Assembly (NCBI GenBank): GCA_009760885.1
Contig: CM019693.1
Span: 51,778,096-51,842,095, forward strand
DNA from: Achatina immaculata
Taxonomy: Eukaryota; Mollusca; Gastropoda; Stylommatophora; Achatinidae
Length of the DNA: 64,000 bases
Direction of reading: 5' to 3'
Below the pieces are notes generated by a model, which worked only from the letters and a program-made list of their open reading frames with translations, ran no database searches and was not told the DNA's origin. The position numbers and the translations under genes are program-made. This document shows positions 32,591 through 44,273 of the stretch, piece by piece; the first letter of the stretch is position 1; the number at the start of each line of letters is the position of its first letter.

Positions 32591-34405
32591 GAATGAATGA
32601 TCATTATTTTTAAGGGGTAAAAAACTGGGCATGCAGGCCCATCCTACATTCTTCCCACACACTCGATTTAATACAAGTATACAAATTCATTCATTTGCAT
32701 GTCCCGTGGAACTTTGTCTCCCTAACAGCACTCCTGTAGGCCTCTTGATTGTGAGCAAGATGGCCTGCTGCTGATGCATCCATTTGCATATCATCAACTA
32801 TGTCTTGCAGCCATCTTCACCTTGGTCTTCCTCTCTTTCTTTCTCCCATTATGTACCCTTCCAAGACAGTCTTCTCTAGATTATCATGACGTTTAATGTG
32901 TCCAAAATGTTTAAGTTTTCTTTGTTTAATCCTCTTTACTAGCCAGCCTTCTTCAATATTAAATTCTTGTAGTATGGATATATTTGTTCTTTTTTGTGTC
33001 CATGATATTTGAAGAACTCTTCTGTAGCATTTACATTCAAAGGCATTTATGTGTTTCTCAGCTGTTTTGTTAAGTGTCCAGGTCTCACAGGCATATGTTG
33101 TGATGGGAAAGATGCATGCCCTTAAAAATCTTATTTTTGTAGTTCTGTCTGTTCCTCTCCACAGATTCTTTAGTTCTTTTACTTTCTGAGGAGTGATAGA
33201 TGTCCTCCTTTTAATTTCCCTCATTGTATCTCCATTATTAGTTAGTAGTGATCCAAGATATTCAAAACTCTCCACTTCTTCCAGTTTTCCTCATTGATAC
33301 ATATTTCAGCTGCCTTGTTTGTTTTGTCAGTTGTCATCAATTTAGTTTTCTTTGTATTAAGATAGAGGTTCTGCTCTTCACTGTTCTTACGGACTGACAT
33401 GATTAGTTTTTCCATTCCTTTTGTGTTGTGGACAGTAACACTGTGTCATCAGCATATCTAATCTCTGGTATTTCATAACCTCCAATTGTTATGGCATCTT
33501 AATATTCTTTGTCTACATCTTCTCTAACACTCCTCATTATATTTTTAGTATTAAGTTAAATAAGTAGTAAGGTGACAATATGCACCCCTGACGGACCTCT
33601 TGTTTTATGTCAAACAAAGTTGTTGTTTCACCATTTGTTCTTACTGCTGCTTGTTGGTCTAGATACAGCAGTGATGTTAATTGTATCAAACGTATTGGAA
33701 ATCCCATTTTTCCATTATTTCCCAAAGTTTCTAGTGTTGTACACAATCAAATGGCTTTGAGTAGTCTATAAAGGATAAATATAGATTCACATTAAACTCT
33801 CTGCATTTCTCTATTATTAATCTTATATTGAATATATGATCTCTTGATCCTCTTCCTTGCCTGAAACCAGCTTGGACCATTTTGACTTCTTCTTCTATTA
33901 TGTATACAAATTACATTAGGAAAATACATATCAAAAGAGTATACGTTTAAACTACTACATTCAGAGTAAAAGAGAAGAAGTAATTAACCAAACAAAATAG
34001 CTCTCTCACATGCATACACGCACACACACAGACATATACATAAACAAAAATACATTTTGAGTACAGATCTTCTAACATATGTTTTTTAACAAACATTAAT
34101 ATAATTTCTAACAATATCCAACAAGTTACTTTTCGAACTATGTCATTTTAGTACTTGATGGTTGGTGAGTCATGTGTTGAGAGAGTGCTGGTTATTTTAT
34201 GGAGGCATATAATTACAAGCAAGTAAATAATTAAAAAGGTTTGAGTTAAAGGATGAAGTATTACCAATAGATTTTAAATGAATGGTAGGGGAGGGTGTTC
34301 CAGAGCTGTACTGCAGAGTATGCAAGGCTTTTCTTGTACAGATCAATCCTGGGTTTAGGAAGAAGGCAGTTTTTTTTTAAACGCTGGCTATGTTTAGTGT
34401 TATAC
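32591..34405 (-). mobile_element. E-type LINE 3' part, interrupted by A
   Basis: The E family 3' end (32591-32687; antisense of a sequence at 47650-47780) continues after the A insertion at 33902-34405. The second part matches the antisense of 43200-43419 and ends in RT C-terminal coding (KSLAYSAVQLWNTLP, near 34300). gtatacaaatt at 32677-32687 and 33902-33912 is the 11-bp target-site duplication of the A element. Confidence 0.84.
32688..33901 (-). pseudogene. A-type LINE RT, nested in E
   Basis: Minus-strand 5'-truncated A copy, with its (GAAT)n tail at 32688-32697. The open piece 32817-33275 has ESFEYLGSLLTNNGDTMRE, FLRACIFPITTYACETWTL and KCYRRVLQISWTQKR. A frameshift near 33285 leads into the upstream part with motif C (RYADDTVLL, near 33455), motif B as VRQGCILSPYYLF (an inserted codon, near 33565) and DQQAAVRTNGE. 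Part of motif A is reached before truncation at 33901. Confidence 0.84.
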
Positions 34406-35830
34406 GTAAACAGTGAAGAGATAGATGAAGAGATGGTTCAAGAGATAGAAGGAGAGATAGATGTAGATATAGATGAAGAGATTGATTGACTGATTGATCT
34501 TTATTTCAAAAGGGTTAAGAATAAGATGAATGAAGAGATAGATGAAGGGATGTATGAAGAGATGATTGAAGAGCTGTATTAAGGGATGCATAAAGAGATT
34601 GATGAAGAGATAGATGAGACAGATGAAGAGTTAAATGGATGAACAAATAAATGAAAACATGTTTGAAGAGATAGATGAAGAGATAAATGAAGATGTAGAC
34701 TAAGAGTTAGATGAAGAGATGGATGAAAAGGTAGATTAAGAGATAGATGAAGAGATAGATGAAGAGATTAAGAAATATGAAGAGATAGATGAAAAGATAG
34801 CTGAAGAGATGGATGAAGAAATGTAGGAAGAGATAGATAAGGGATGGATGAAGAGATGTATGAAGAGATAGATAGATTGTGAAGAGATTGCTGAAGAGAT
34901 GTATGAACAGATGTATGAAGAGATAGATGAAGAGACAGTTGAATAGATAGATGAAAAGACGTATGAATGGTTGCATGAAGCGCTAGATGAAGAAATAGAT
35001 GAAGAGATGGATGAAGAGATGTATTAAGGGATGTATGAAGAGATGATTGAAGAGATGGTTGAAGAGATGCATAAAGAGATGTATGAAAAGACTGATGAAA
35101 GGATAGATGAAGCAGATGAAGAGATGAATGAAGATATAGATGGAGAGATAGATGAATCGAAAGATGAAGAGATGGATGAAGAGAAGATGAAGAGATAGAT
35201 GAAGAGTTGCATGAAAAGATAAATGAAGAGATAGATGAAGAGATGGATGAAGAGACGGATGAAGAGTCAAATGAAGAGAAGTATGAAGAGATGTATGGTT
35301 GCAAAGATGAAGAGATGTATGAAGAGATAGCTGAAGAGATGGCTGAAGAGATAGCTGAAAAGATAGCTGAAGAGATGGCTGAAGTGAATGATGAAAAGAT
35401 GTATGAAGGGATGTCTGCAGACATAGATGAAGAGATGCATAAAGAGATGACTGAAGAGAAAGATTAAAAAATAGATGAAGAGATGTGTGGGGGGATGTAT
35501 GAAGAGATAGATCAGATAGATGAAGAGATATATGAAAAGATGTATGAAGAGATGGATGAAGAGATAGATGAAAACATGTATGAAGATATAGATAAGAGGT
35601 GGATGAAGAGATGGATGAAAAGATAGATTAAGAGATAAATGAAAAGAGATATATATATATATGAAGAGATGGTTGAAGACATATATGAAGAGATGTATAA
35701 AGAGATGGTTGAGGTGACGTGTGAAGAGATATTTGAAGAGATGTATGAAGAGGTGTAAGAAGAGATGGATGGATGGATGGATGGATGGATGGATGGATGG
35801 ATGGATGGATGGATGGATGGATGGATGGAC
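34406..35830. repeat. 12-bp-family satellite, irregular
   Basis: Units such as gagatagatgaagagatgta continue with many register changes, unlike the strict array at 25105-28022. A short E-type 3' tail (gatctttatttcaaaagggt, near 34495-34514) interrupts it. A pure (GATG)n microsatellite ends it at about 35765-35828. The ORFs on both strands are periodicity artefacts. Confidence 0.9.
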
Positions 35831-36154
35831 GGCACATTAGACAAATGTCATATGTTGCTGATGTACTTGTAATAACCAGTTACATGTAACGCAGAATCAT
35901 GAGGTCATCTGAGTAAAATCAACGTGCCAGTCTATCTTAATAGATGCAGTGTGGTAGTTTTTAAAGGACCAACATGACAGATTGTAAGGCTTCCCCTGTG
36001 CCTAGGTTCTGGGGGCCCCCACATTAATTGCCAGTTTGGCACAATTTAATAAATTAACAGATATTTCGTGCATGTCATCTTGACTCAATTATGTCCCTCC
36101 ACTACTTCCTTCCTGCAGGTTCATTTTCTATGACAAACGGAGAAGTAAGTTTAG
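35831..36154. other. Unassigned unique sequence
   Basis: About 320 bp with no recognisable gene or repeat. It lies between the GATG microsatellite and the 18-bp array. Confidence 0.4.
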
Positions 36155-37411
36155 CATTCATTCTCACTCAGTCCATCACTCTCACTCATTTCATCACTCT
36201 CACACAGTTCACTACTCTCACTCAGTTCACTACTCTCACTCAGTCCACCACTCTCATTCAGTCCACTACTCTCACTCAGTCCACTACTCTCACTCAGTTC
36301 ATCACTCTCACATAGTTCACTACTCTCACTCAGTCCACTACTCTCACTCAGTTCATTATTCTCACACAGTTCACTACTCTCACTCAGTCCACCACTCTCA
36401 CTCAGTCCACTACTCTCACTCAGTCCACTACTCTCACTCAGTCCACCACCCTCACTCAGTCCACAACTCTCACTCAGTCCACTACTCTCACTCAGTCCAC
36501 TACTCTCACTCAGTCCACCACTCTCACTCAGTTCACTACTCTCACTCAGTCCACCACTCTCACTCAGTTCACTACTCTCACTCAGTCCACTACTCTCACT
36601 CAGTCCACCACTCTCACTCAGTTCACTACTCTCACTCAGTTCACTACTCTCTCTCAGTCCACTACTCTCACTCAGTCCACCACTCTCACTCAGTCCACCA
36701 CTCTCACTCAGTTTACTACTCTCACTCAGTCCACTACTCTCACTCAGTCCACCACTCTCGCTCAGTACACTACTTTCACTCAGTTCACTACTCTCACTCA
36801 GTCCACTACTCTCACTCAGTCCACTACTCTCACTCAGTCCACTACTCTCACTCAGTCCATAACTCTCACTCAGTTCACTACTCTCTCTCTCAGTCCACTA
36901 TTCTCTCTCAGTCCACCACTCTCATTCAGTCCATAACTCTCACTCAGTCCACTACTCTCACTCAGTCCACTACTCTCACTCAGTCCACTACTCTCACTCA
37001 GTCCACTACTCTCATTCAGTCCATGACTCTCACTCAGTTCACTACTCTCACTCAGTCCACTACTCTCACTCAGTCCACCACTCTCACTCAGTCCACTACT
37101 CTCACTCAGTCCACTACTCTCTCTCTCAGTCCACTACTCTCATTCAGTCCATGACTCTCACTCAGTTCACTACTCTCACTCAGTCCACTACTCTCACTCA
37201 GTCCACTACTCTCACTCAGTTAACTACTCTCTCTCAGTCCACTACTCTCATTCAGTCCATAACTCTCTCTCAGTTCACTACTCTCATTCAGTCCATAACT
37301 CTCACTCAGTTCACTACTCTCACTCAGTCGACTACTTTTCACTTAGCCCACCACTCTCACTCAGTTCACTACTCTCACTCAGTCCACCACTCTCATTCAT
37401 TTCATCCATCT
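36155..37411. repeat. 18-bp tandem satellite
   Basis: About 70 units of cagtccactactctcact with t/c and a/t variants, plus a few ctctct expansions. The plus-strand peptide is TLTQST; its frames (for example 37151-37540) are artefacts. The next 320 bp (37412-37732) hold nothing I recognise. Confidence 0.94.
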
Positions 37412-37732
37412 CAATTAGTACAGATTGTATACACTTTAGTCCGCAATAGGACGTGTAATTTCTCGTTCCTGAATTTTTCAGTTACTTTGCGTGTTATTTT
37501 AAATACTTGGACAATGATACTTATATTGGTGAATTTCTGAAGAAATTGTGTTTTCGTTGAATTATGAAAATTCTTCAAAATATGTGAATTTGTGGAGAGT
37601 TATTTCATAAAATTGCGGTAAGACATTCTTTCTCTAAGTCACCAGTTTTCACCACCATTTTTCGATAAGCCACGCGGTCTGCCCAGTGTCAACCAAAATG
37701 TTTTGTTTGCTTAATCTGGACATTATGTAACA

Positions 37733-38320
37733 ATGATAGAAGGCGGGACAGAAGGTTTAATCTGTGAGGTGACGAACAAGCCCAGCCGGCAGGATGGTCT
37801 CCGGTCCACCACAACAAAGAACTATAGCCTAAACAAACACAAAGCCGTGGGAACAAAGCTAAAGAAATGCAGTAACCCACCGGGCTTAACAATAAAATAC
37901 ACCAACGAGGGACAATGTGTCGTTGTGACATGTCACAGCACACTTCAGTACGAGTCCCTGAGGCAAGCCCTTAGGAAGATCTATCAAGCAGAAAGAGAGG
38001 AGAGGTATAACAAGCAAGGCGCTAATGTTGAGGACATCTTAAAAACCCCAGTCCTCACAGTTCATCTTTACCACACCAAGAACAAAGTGATGGTACAAGG
38101 TGACGCCGAGGCCATTGAATCCTGGCTAACAAAACAGTTTATGGAGCTGCAAGAAGGGAACATAAACACAGTCAAGGAAGTAATGGTCAGTCAGCTCCCT
38201 CAAGCAGATAACCCAAATGAACTAAACATATCATTTACAAACTTGTTTAACAGTGAAGTTTCTTTATTTAATACGTCACACATTGAAGGTTTCACAAATA
38301 TTACAATAGATCAAGCCTGA
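37733..38320 (+). CDS. Probable LINE ORF1-like protein, N-terminal part
   Basis: This open frame of 195 codons starts MIEGGTEGLICEV and ends ITIDQA. The segment TVHLYHTKNKVMVQGDAEAI (about residues 108-127) resembles the short ligand-like strand motif (an aliphatic-Y-x-T..K-hydrophobic-VQG pattern) often seen in ORF1 proteins of invertebrate non-LTR retrotransposons; I recall this from the family and could not search. It precedes, in the same orientation and about 1.2 kb away, a coiled coil plus SGNH hydrolase typical of ORF1. It could be the start of the same decayed ORF1, separated by an insertion, or an independent hypothetical gene. The start codon is simply the first Met. Confidence 0.5.
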   Translation: MIEGGTEGLICEVTNKPSRQDGLRSTTTKNYSLNKHKAVGTKLKKCSNPPGLTIKYTNEGQCVVVTCHSTLQYESLRQALRKIYQAEREERYNKQGANVEDILKTPVLTVHLYHTKNKVMVQGDAEAIESWLTKQFMELQEGNINTVKEVMVSQLPQADNPNELNISFTNLFNSEVSLFNTSHIEGFTNITIDQA

Positions 38321-39510
38321 TGAAAAGTTCACTGAAATCGTTTATTTTGACAAATAAGATCAAGACGAATCATTGACAACATCTCTTGGAATAAAATGTA
38401 TTATTACATACCCTTCGTTAGATTCATCGCTGTAGCCCATAATCATTTGTTCACAATGTCAAATTTTCTCATATTCTACATGCTGTATTTCAGCAATATT
38501 CTCAACTTCACAATATTCAATATTTCATACAAGAATACTCATTACTATATCAGATCTGCAACTCGTTGTCTACTAATTCCTCAACTAAACCTCGGTGCTC
38601 GAAGTTTCAAGGTAACAAAACTTCAACATCACTTGATACACATCTTCAGTCTAACACTACTTCTCGTTCTCTTTCCTGTTCCTCTACTAGACTGCTTGTG
38701 TTCTCCTTTCGTGTCCCCCTGATGCTCTACTGTCTTCCTTCTCTCCCTAACTCTATCTCTCTGCCCACTTCCCTGACTTATATGTCGTAAGTTAATTGTC
38801 CAATAGACCACGCCTCCAAATATTTGATTGGTCATTGGATCTTCCTTTGTTTCCAAAACCGATCGCAAATAGCGTCCTAAAATTAGCAACAAGCCATACG
38901 TGTTAGTCGCTTCAGTTCCGTCTATCCAATTGTTATTTTTAATTAAGTCCACCATCTCTTTTATGGCGTCTGCTTCAGGAATTAGTCCATTCTCTGTTCT
39001 GTCGCTAACTACTAGACCCTTGGCCCTAACTACATCTGTCAAATGTCAATGTCTAAAGTTTCCACCTCGGCTAGATGCATGTGTGCGTGACGTCGCATTG
39101 TTAGCACTGGACTAATTTACTTCGGAGCGTCCTTCCTTAGTATTTCATATCTCTCGGCGTCGCCGTGTCTGTCTTTTGCCTCCTCTGTTTACCTTTGATT
39201 AGTGTTTTGCATTTCTAAGTATATGCTCTTCGGAGATTCCCGTTTTAATATTATATCGCGGGAGTTTACATCTCCCATCTTTGTCAGCGTTTTGCCTTTC
39301 TAATTATCTACTTTTCTGTTGCTGTTTGATTTTACTATTTTGCCTACAATACATTTCTTAATTATATTCATAATCATATCACTAATAATAATAATAACTA
39401 TAATCATTACTTACAATGCTATGCTACACATGGCTGAAAGTTACAAGTCCTGCAAAGAAGTCTATTGACATAGTCGCGATAGAATGGAAATCATTACAGC
39501 ATAGGAGTCT
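38321..39510. other. Unassigned region with a coding-like minus-strand tract
   Basis: Between the two ORF1-like pieces lies about 1.2 kb with no transposon signature I can name. On minus, 38629-39042 is open for 137 codons and includes GLIPEADAIKEMVDLIKNN and FGGVVYWTINLR, with balanced composition unlike the satellite frames. A second short minus stretch near 39110-39190 reads DRHGDAERYEILRKDAPK before a stop. No family recognised. Confidence 0.4.
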
Positions 39511-41450
39511 ATGTCAGAAAACGTTGTTATTATCACCAGCAAAGAAGCCTCCAGCAAACATGAATCACTATCTTCACTTGTTGCAGAAGAACCAATAATC
39601 CCAGATACTGCTGGAGAACAAGGAGCAACAGCTTCTACTGAGAAAGCTTCACTGTCTTCAGACACCTTCACTCAAAAAGTCAACCCAGCCAACAGTTCTA
39701 GCGAAACTGATATAATAACGAGCCAAACTCTGGAAAATCTTTGTAGAATAATGCTTATAGACTTAGTGAGACTGTCAGTTCTCATCAAGCTGTTGGTACA
39801 GATACAAAATAACTTACTTGTCTCTGTGGCCATGACTTCACAGAAGCTATTAAAGTCTTCGTGAAAATACTCATCAGTGACATGAAATCAGAAGTTGTAA
39901 AGTTACTCAGTGAGGAGAATGGCAATATCAAAAAAGAGGTTGAACAGCTGAGAGAAGAAAATAAGAAACTGAAGCTGCTCATTCAATCAACGAACAGCGG
40001 AAACCGCAGTAGTAGAAAACTACAGAAAAACAACCAGACAGAAACTGATAGTCACAGTCAGTCACTGGTTGCTAGTCAAAGTAATCTTAACATGAAGCCG
40101 AAGGCTCACTCGTCGTCGCCAGTCAGTGTAAACAAGCTTCACCAGAAAAACGACCAGCAAAAACATATGCAGGAAACTCTCTACCGTAGAGAGCGAAACA
40201 ACAACACAACTCCTTCAGATCATCAGAGGAAGTACCCCTCCCCCTCAGACAAGTGTTTCGGCCCTTCACAGAGTGAAGTCATTGACTCTTTATCAGTTGA
40301 ATAAGACCAACATAATACAAAATACGAGAACCCCATCGAGGTCCAGATCACCAACAGATTCGACGCTCTACAAAAAAAGCACTGTACCAGATACTCAGCG
40401 GACAGACAGAACGCAACAATCACCTCAGTCAAACAACGCATCCCACCTCCAGTCACGATCTAATAAAAAAAAAAACAACATAAACGAAATACGCAGCAAA
40501 TTCCCATTCACAACATCAGGGACAGCATAACACATTTAATAATTGGGGATTCTCTGATAAAGGGCGTATGTGGCGAGCGGATATCTATAGCAGACGAGGA
40601 GACTGTCTCAGTAGTTGCAGTACCGGGAGCTGGTATTGCGAAAATAATGCAAACACTGAGAAGTTTTAATATAGACCAGGGCGTGAGGAAAATCTCCGTA
40701 CATGTTGGCATAAATGCCAGCATGAATGGCCGGAATATAAGACGTTCCGACATGCAGGCTTTGACTTCTGCCATCAAGGAAAAGTATCCGATTGCAGCAA
40801 TCTTCCTATCTTCCGTCATTCCACTCTGTTCCGGTCCTGGACGCCGCCTGCAGGCAGACATCAACAACAAGGCACTTCAGTCATACTGTCGTGTTAACAA
40901 CATTGTCTTCATAGACCACACTGTGTTCTTCATCTCAGCCTCTGGTGCCCCGAAGAAACGAATGTACAGGGACCACATACATACATCAAAACTTGATACC
41001 AGCCAAAAATCTAAAGTTTCCAGAAAGTACACTACAGAAAGATCTAGTATAGTTAGATGTCCACAAACAACGCCCACATCCAACAAATTCCCCCCCCCCC
41101 CCATAAAGCCAACTCTGCTAGGAGCACTAAAACCATAGGGACCTCCAAATCTGCACCACCTGATCCACAGCAAACCACCGACTATGACACAATGTTTCCA
41201 CCCCTAACCTCACGTCAGCCTCAGACGGTCAGACGAGCTGATACGAGTGTCAACAACGTCAGGGTTCTTCCTCCGTCGCACAGCTCGTTGGAAGACTTCA
41301 ACACACAAGCAAGTTCCATACAATATCCTCAAAGAAATCTGGAGCTGCAGTATTTGTTGCAATGTAGCCCTGCAGCCTTGAGTCATGCCTATATATTATC
41401 TCTGCATAATTCACATGGCATGGTACCTTACAGACACCACATGCCTTAGA
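39511..41450 (+). pseudogene. LINE ORF1-like protein with coiled coil and SGNH hydrolase
   Basis: Frameshifted plus-strand coding in four pieces. The first (39511-39864) is Ser/Thr/Glu-rich and contains TLENLCR. The second (39861-40304) has a coiled-coil heptad run EEVEQLREENKKLK-like (near 39930) followed by a polar Asn/Gln/Ser stretch. The third (open from about 40490 to 41138) is an SGNH/GDSL-type hydrolase: block I LIIGDSLIKG (near 40540), block III ISVHVGINAS (near 40700, with N kept), and DHIH in MYRDHIHTSK (near 40970) as the block V D-x-x-H. The fourth (41057-41449) is proline-rich. ORF1 proteins of CR1/L2-like LINEs are known to carry such esterase domains. The partner RT may be family E, but no direct link is visible. 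Confidence 0.7.
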
Positions 41451-41639
41451 CTGCTGGCAATATCATCGTGATCCATCACAAAACCTTCAACCCACAATTG
41501 TGTCAAAAAAGAATTATTACTCAGCAAGACATAGTGACTGATATCTTTTTTCTTAAGTTTATTTAGAATTCTTTACGTTTTATTACTGCATTTTATTTCT
41601 TGTCCCTTTTCTTCGTATCTGTTTTTTCTAATTCTTGTT

Positions 41640-42000
41640 AATGCTGTGTGGCAGGAGTGATTTGGTCTAAAACATGACTGACTGTCTATTAGTAGATTGT
41701 TTTCCTGCATGTGGAGCAGTGTTAACTTTTGTATATGTTTTTCAAGATGTTTGGATAATGATGACAGAATGGATATGAGTCTATAGTTTGAGAGGTCACT
41801 TGTCTGTCCAGATTTAAAAACAGAGGAAACACTTTGGCGAGTTTAAAAACGTCAAGGAAATAGTGTTTGTCAACGTACAAATTGTATAAGTATGTTTCAA
41901 GTTCCGTGTCATGCCTTGCCATGTGGCATAGGAGATCATTTCTCTCCACAATTCCCTGTATTTAGACTTGATTATGAGATCTGCCGGTGACTTCCGAGCT
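41640..42000 (-). pseudogene. E-type RT N-terminal fragment
   Basis: Antisense pieces read KVFPLFLNLDRQ (near 41840) and, in another frame, NLLIDSQSCFRPNHSCHTAL (near 41690), matching the fingers of the better copy at 42070-43060. Frameshifts and an internal deletion are present. The preceding 41451-41639 shows nothing recognisable. Confidence 0.7.
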
Positions 42001-42069
42001 TTGTTTTATTGGTATATATAATCATGCCATTTTTTTGTTTCTTCTAATTAAATTGTATAAATCGACTGA

Positions 42070-43060
42070 AGATTTCATTCTAGATTAATACAGTCGTAGT
42101 CGCTGGTGTAGACTGTGCACTCATTGGCAAAAAGGTCACAAGAAAAGTGTTTAAGATGAAGTGAGAGATCATTGATATAGATAGCAAAGAGTAACAGCCC
42201 TAGAATAGAACCTTCAGGAACACCAGTGTCAACTTTAGCAGAATTTGATAGAGAATTGTTGAAGAATATTACCTGTTGTCTGTCTGAAGGGAATGAAGCA
42301 ATTAATTTTATTAGGTCAGGGTGCAATTTATACGTCTTTATTTTTCTTACAAGAATATCGTGGTCAGTCATATCAAATGCCTTTTTAAAGTCAACAAAGA
42401 TGGCACCACATAGTCTGTTATCATTTATGTTTACTAACCAGTTTTCTGTCATTTTGGTAAGAGCTGTGTGGCAGGAATGATTGGGTCTAAAGCCTGACTG
42501 ACTGTCTATGAGCAAATTGTTCTCTTGCATGTGTCATAGAGTTATTTTGTGTATGTGTTTTTTGAGTGGTTTTGATAATGACGATAATATGGATATTGGT
42601 CTATAGAAGGTAAGATTGTTGGATGAGCCAGATTTAAAGCGAGGATACACCTTAGCAGTTTTAAAAGCCTCAGGGAAATAACATTTTGCAGTACACTGAT
42701 TGTAAATGTATGTTAGTGTATGTGAAATGACAGGTGCAGCATAATGCAAGATCTTATTACTAATATCATCAAGCCCAGCTGTATTGTTGTTTTTTAAGGT
42801 TAAGAGATAACTGTGAACTTTACTGACTGTTAAGAATGGAATGTGCAACTGTTTAAAATCAGTACATCTGCTGTCCAGGAATGTTTGTAGTTCATGTACA
42901 TTGTATACAGGAGCTGGTATTGATCATAGGGACATGTTTGTCTAATATATCTCTAAAGATATTTAGCCAATATTATGTTGCCTCATCAGGGTCAGTTAGT
43001 TGGTACATGTGTGTAAGTGAAGATGCTTGCAAATCATTAAGGAATAATTCTAGACTAAAT
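42070..43060 (-). pseudogene. E-type RT with mutated catalytic motif, inverted segment
   Basis: Minus-strand pieces in order: linker end (YWLNIFRDILDKHVP, near 42940), NNTAGLDDISNKIL (near 42760), FRPNHSCHTALTK (near 42470), motif A IFVDFKKAFDMTDHDIL (near 42380) and motif B VPEGSILGLLLFAIYINDL (near 42190). Motif C reads FANEC where the sister copies have ADD, so both catalytic aspartates are lost. A stop splits the frame at 42531-42533. It abuts, head to head, a plus-strand E 3' part at 43060, consistent with a twin-priming 5' inversion. Confidence 0.8.
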
Positions 43061-43419
43061 CTGATCTGTGACAAACACCCAGTACAGACTGTAGATCAGC
43101 ATAAAAAACTCAAAATTCTATCCCTCAAATATAGAGTCATTTATAACAAAGTTAAGTTTGTTCGCAGAATTATGTCACACAATGCTCCACATTAATTATA
43201 TAACTTGTTAGATATTGTTAGAAATTATTTTAATGTATTTTAAAAAAAACATGTTAGAAGATCTGTACTGAAAATGTATTTTTATGAAAATGTCTGTGTA
43301 TGTGTGTATCCGTGTGTGAGAGCTATTTTATTAGGTTAATTACTTCTTCTCTTTTACTTTGAATGTAATAGTTTAATTTTACACTCTTTTGATTTGTTTT
43401 TCCCTAATGTAATGTGTAT
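43061..43419 (+). mobile_element. E-type LINE 3' part, upstream of the C insertion
   Basis: Plus-strand RT end (VKFVRRIMSHNAPH then stop, near 43150-43194) and 3' UTR with tgtgtgtatccgtgtgtgag. It is interrupted at 43419 by the C element and resumes at 47650. The C insertion is flanked by tgtaatgtgtat at 43408-43419 and 47638-47649. Confidence 0.83.
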
Positions 43420-43723
43420 CTTATATCTTATATTTTATATCCTTCCTGTGCCGTTAAATGTCACATAGCAAGGTAGTTTGCCAATTTTTCCTGTCTTTGG
43501 CAAGCCTTTCAACCTCATCAAGGGATGTTGTACCTATTAATTTAGTCTCTCTTAACAATGTCCTCTTTAGAGTTTCACACAATCTGCCTCTTTTTCTTTG
43601 GCCTGTTGTGTTCCACTTTATAGCTTGTTATGGGATTCTCTGATCATTTCTTCTCATCAAGTGACCAACATATGTCCATCTCCTTTTCCTGATCACCCAT
43701 GAGACTGGTTGTTGTTCAGTCAT

Positions 43724-44188
43724 CTATTTTATCTCTGCATTGTTCTTGAATTCATTCCATTTGATGCAGAGTATTTTCCTTAGGCATTTGTTTTCAAAAG
43801 AGTCTAATTTCTTTTCTATTTCTTTAGTTGTTTTCCAGCTTTCGCATGCATAAATGAAGGTGGATATTACATTTGAATTGAATAGTCTTAACTTGGTTTT
43901 TGTGCTTATAACTTTTGAATGCCATATGTTCTCAGGATTCTTGAAGATCAATTCTGTTTTTGCAATTCTAATTCTAACTTCCTTTCTGGTGTCACCATCC
44001 TGGTCTATGTAGCTGCCAAGGTATGCAAATTGATTGACTTCTTCAATATCTGTCCCTTCTATGTGTATTTTTTCATTTTCATTAATGGGAAGTTTCATTA
44101 TTTTTGTTTTGTCCTTGTTACTTTCAAGTCCTATTTTGCTAGCCAGTGAAGACAGACTATCTGTTTTTTTCTTGCATGGAATCCACAC
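43724..44188 (-). pseudogene. C-type RT C-terminal frame
   Basis: A 154-codon open piece in the C copy, with LASKIGLESNKDKTKIMKLP, EVNQFAYLGSYIDQDGDTR, IYACESWKTTKEIEKKLDSF and CLRKILCIKWNEFKNN. Motif C (DFADDITL) lies just upstream on minus near 44215, separated by a 1-base shift in MWIPCKKK. Downstream on minus a stop in the K-stop-MTEQ region breaks the last domain. Confidence 0.82.
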
Positions 44189-44273
44189 TGTTACTGATAA
44201 GAGTTATGTCATCAGCAAAATCAAGATCTTCTAGTTGGCTCCCATGTACCCAATCAATACCTGTGTTACCTGT

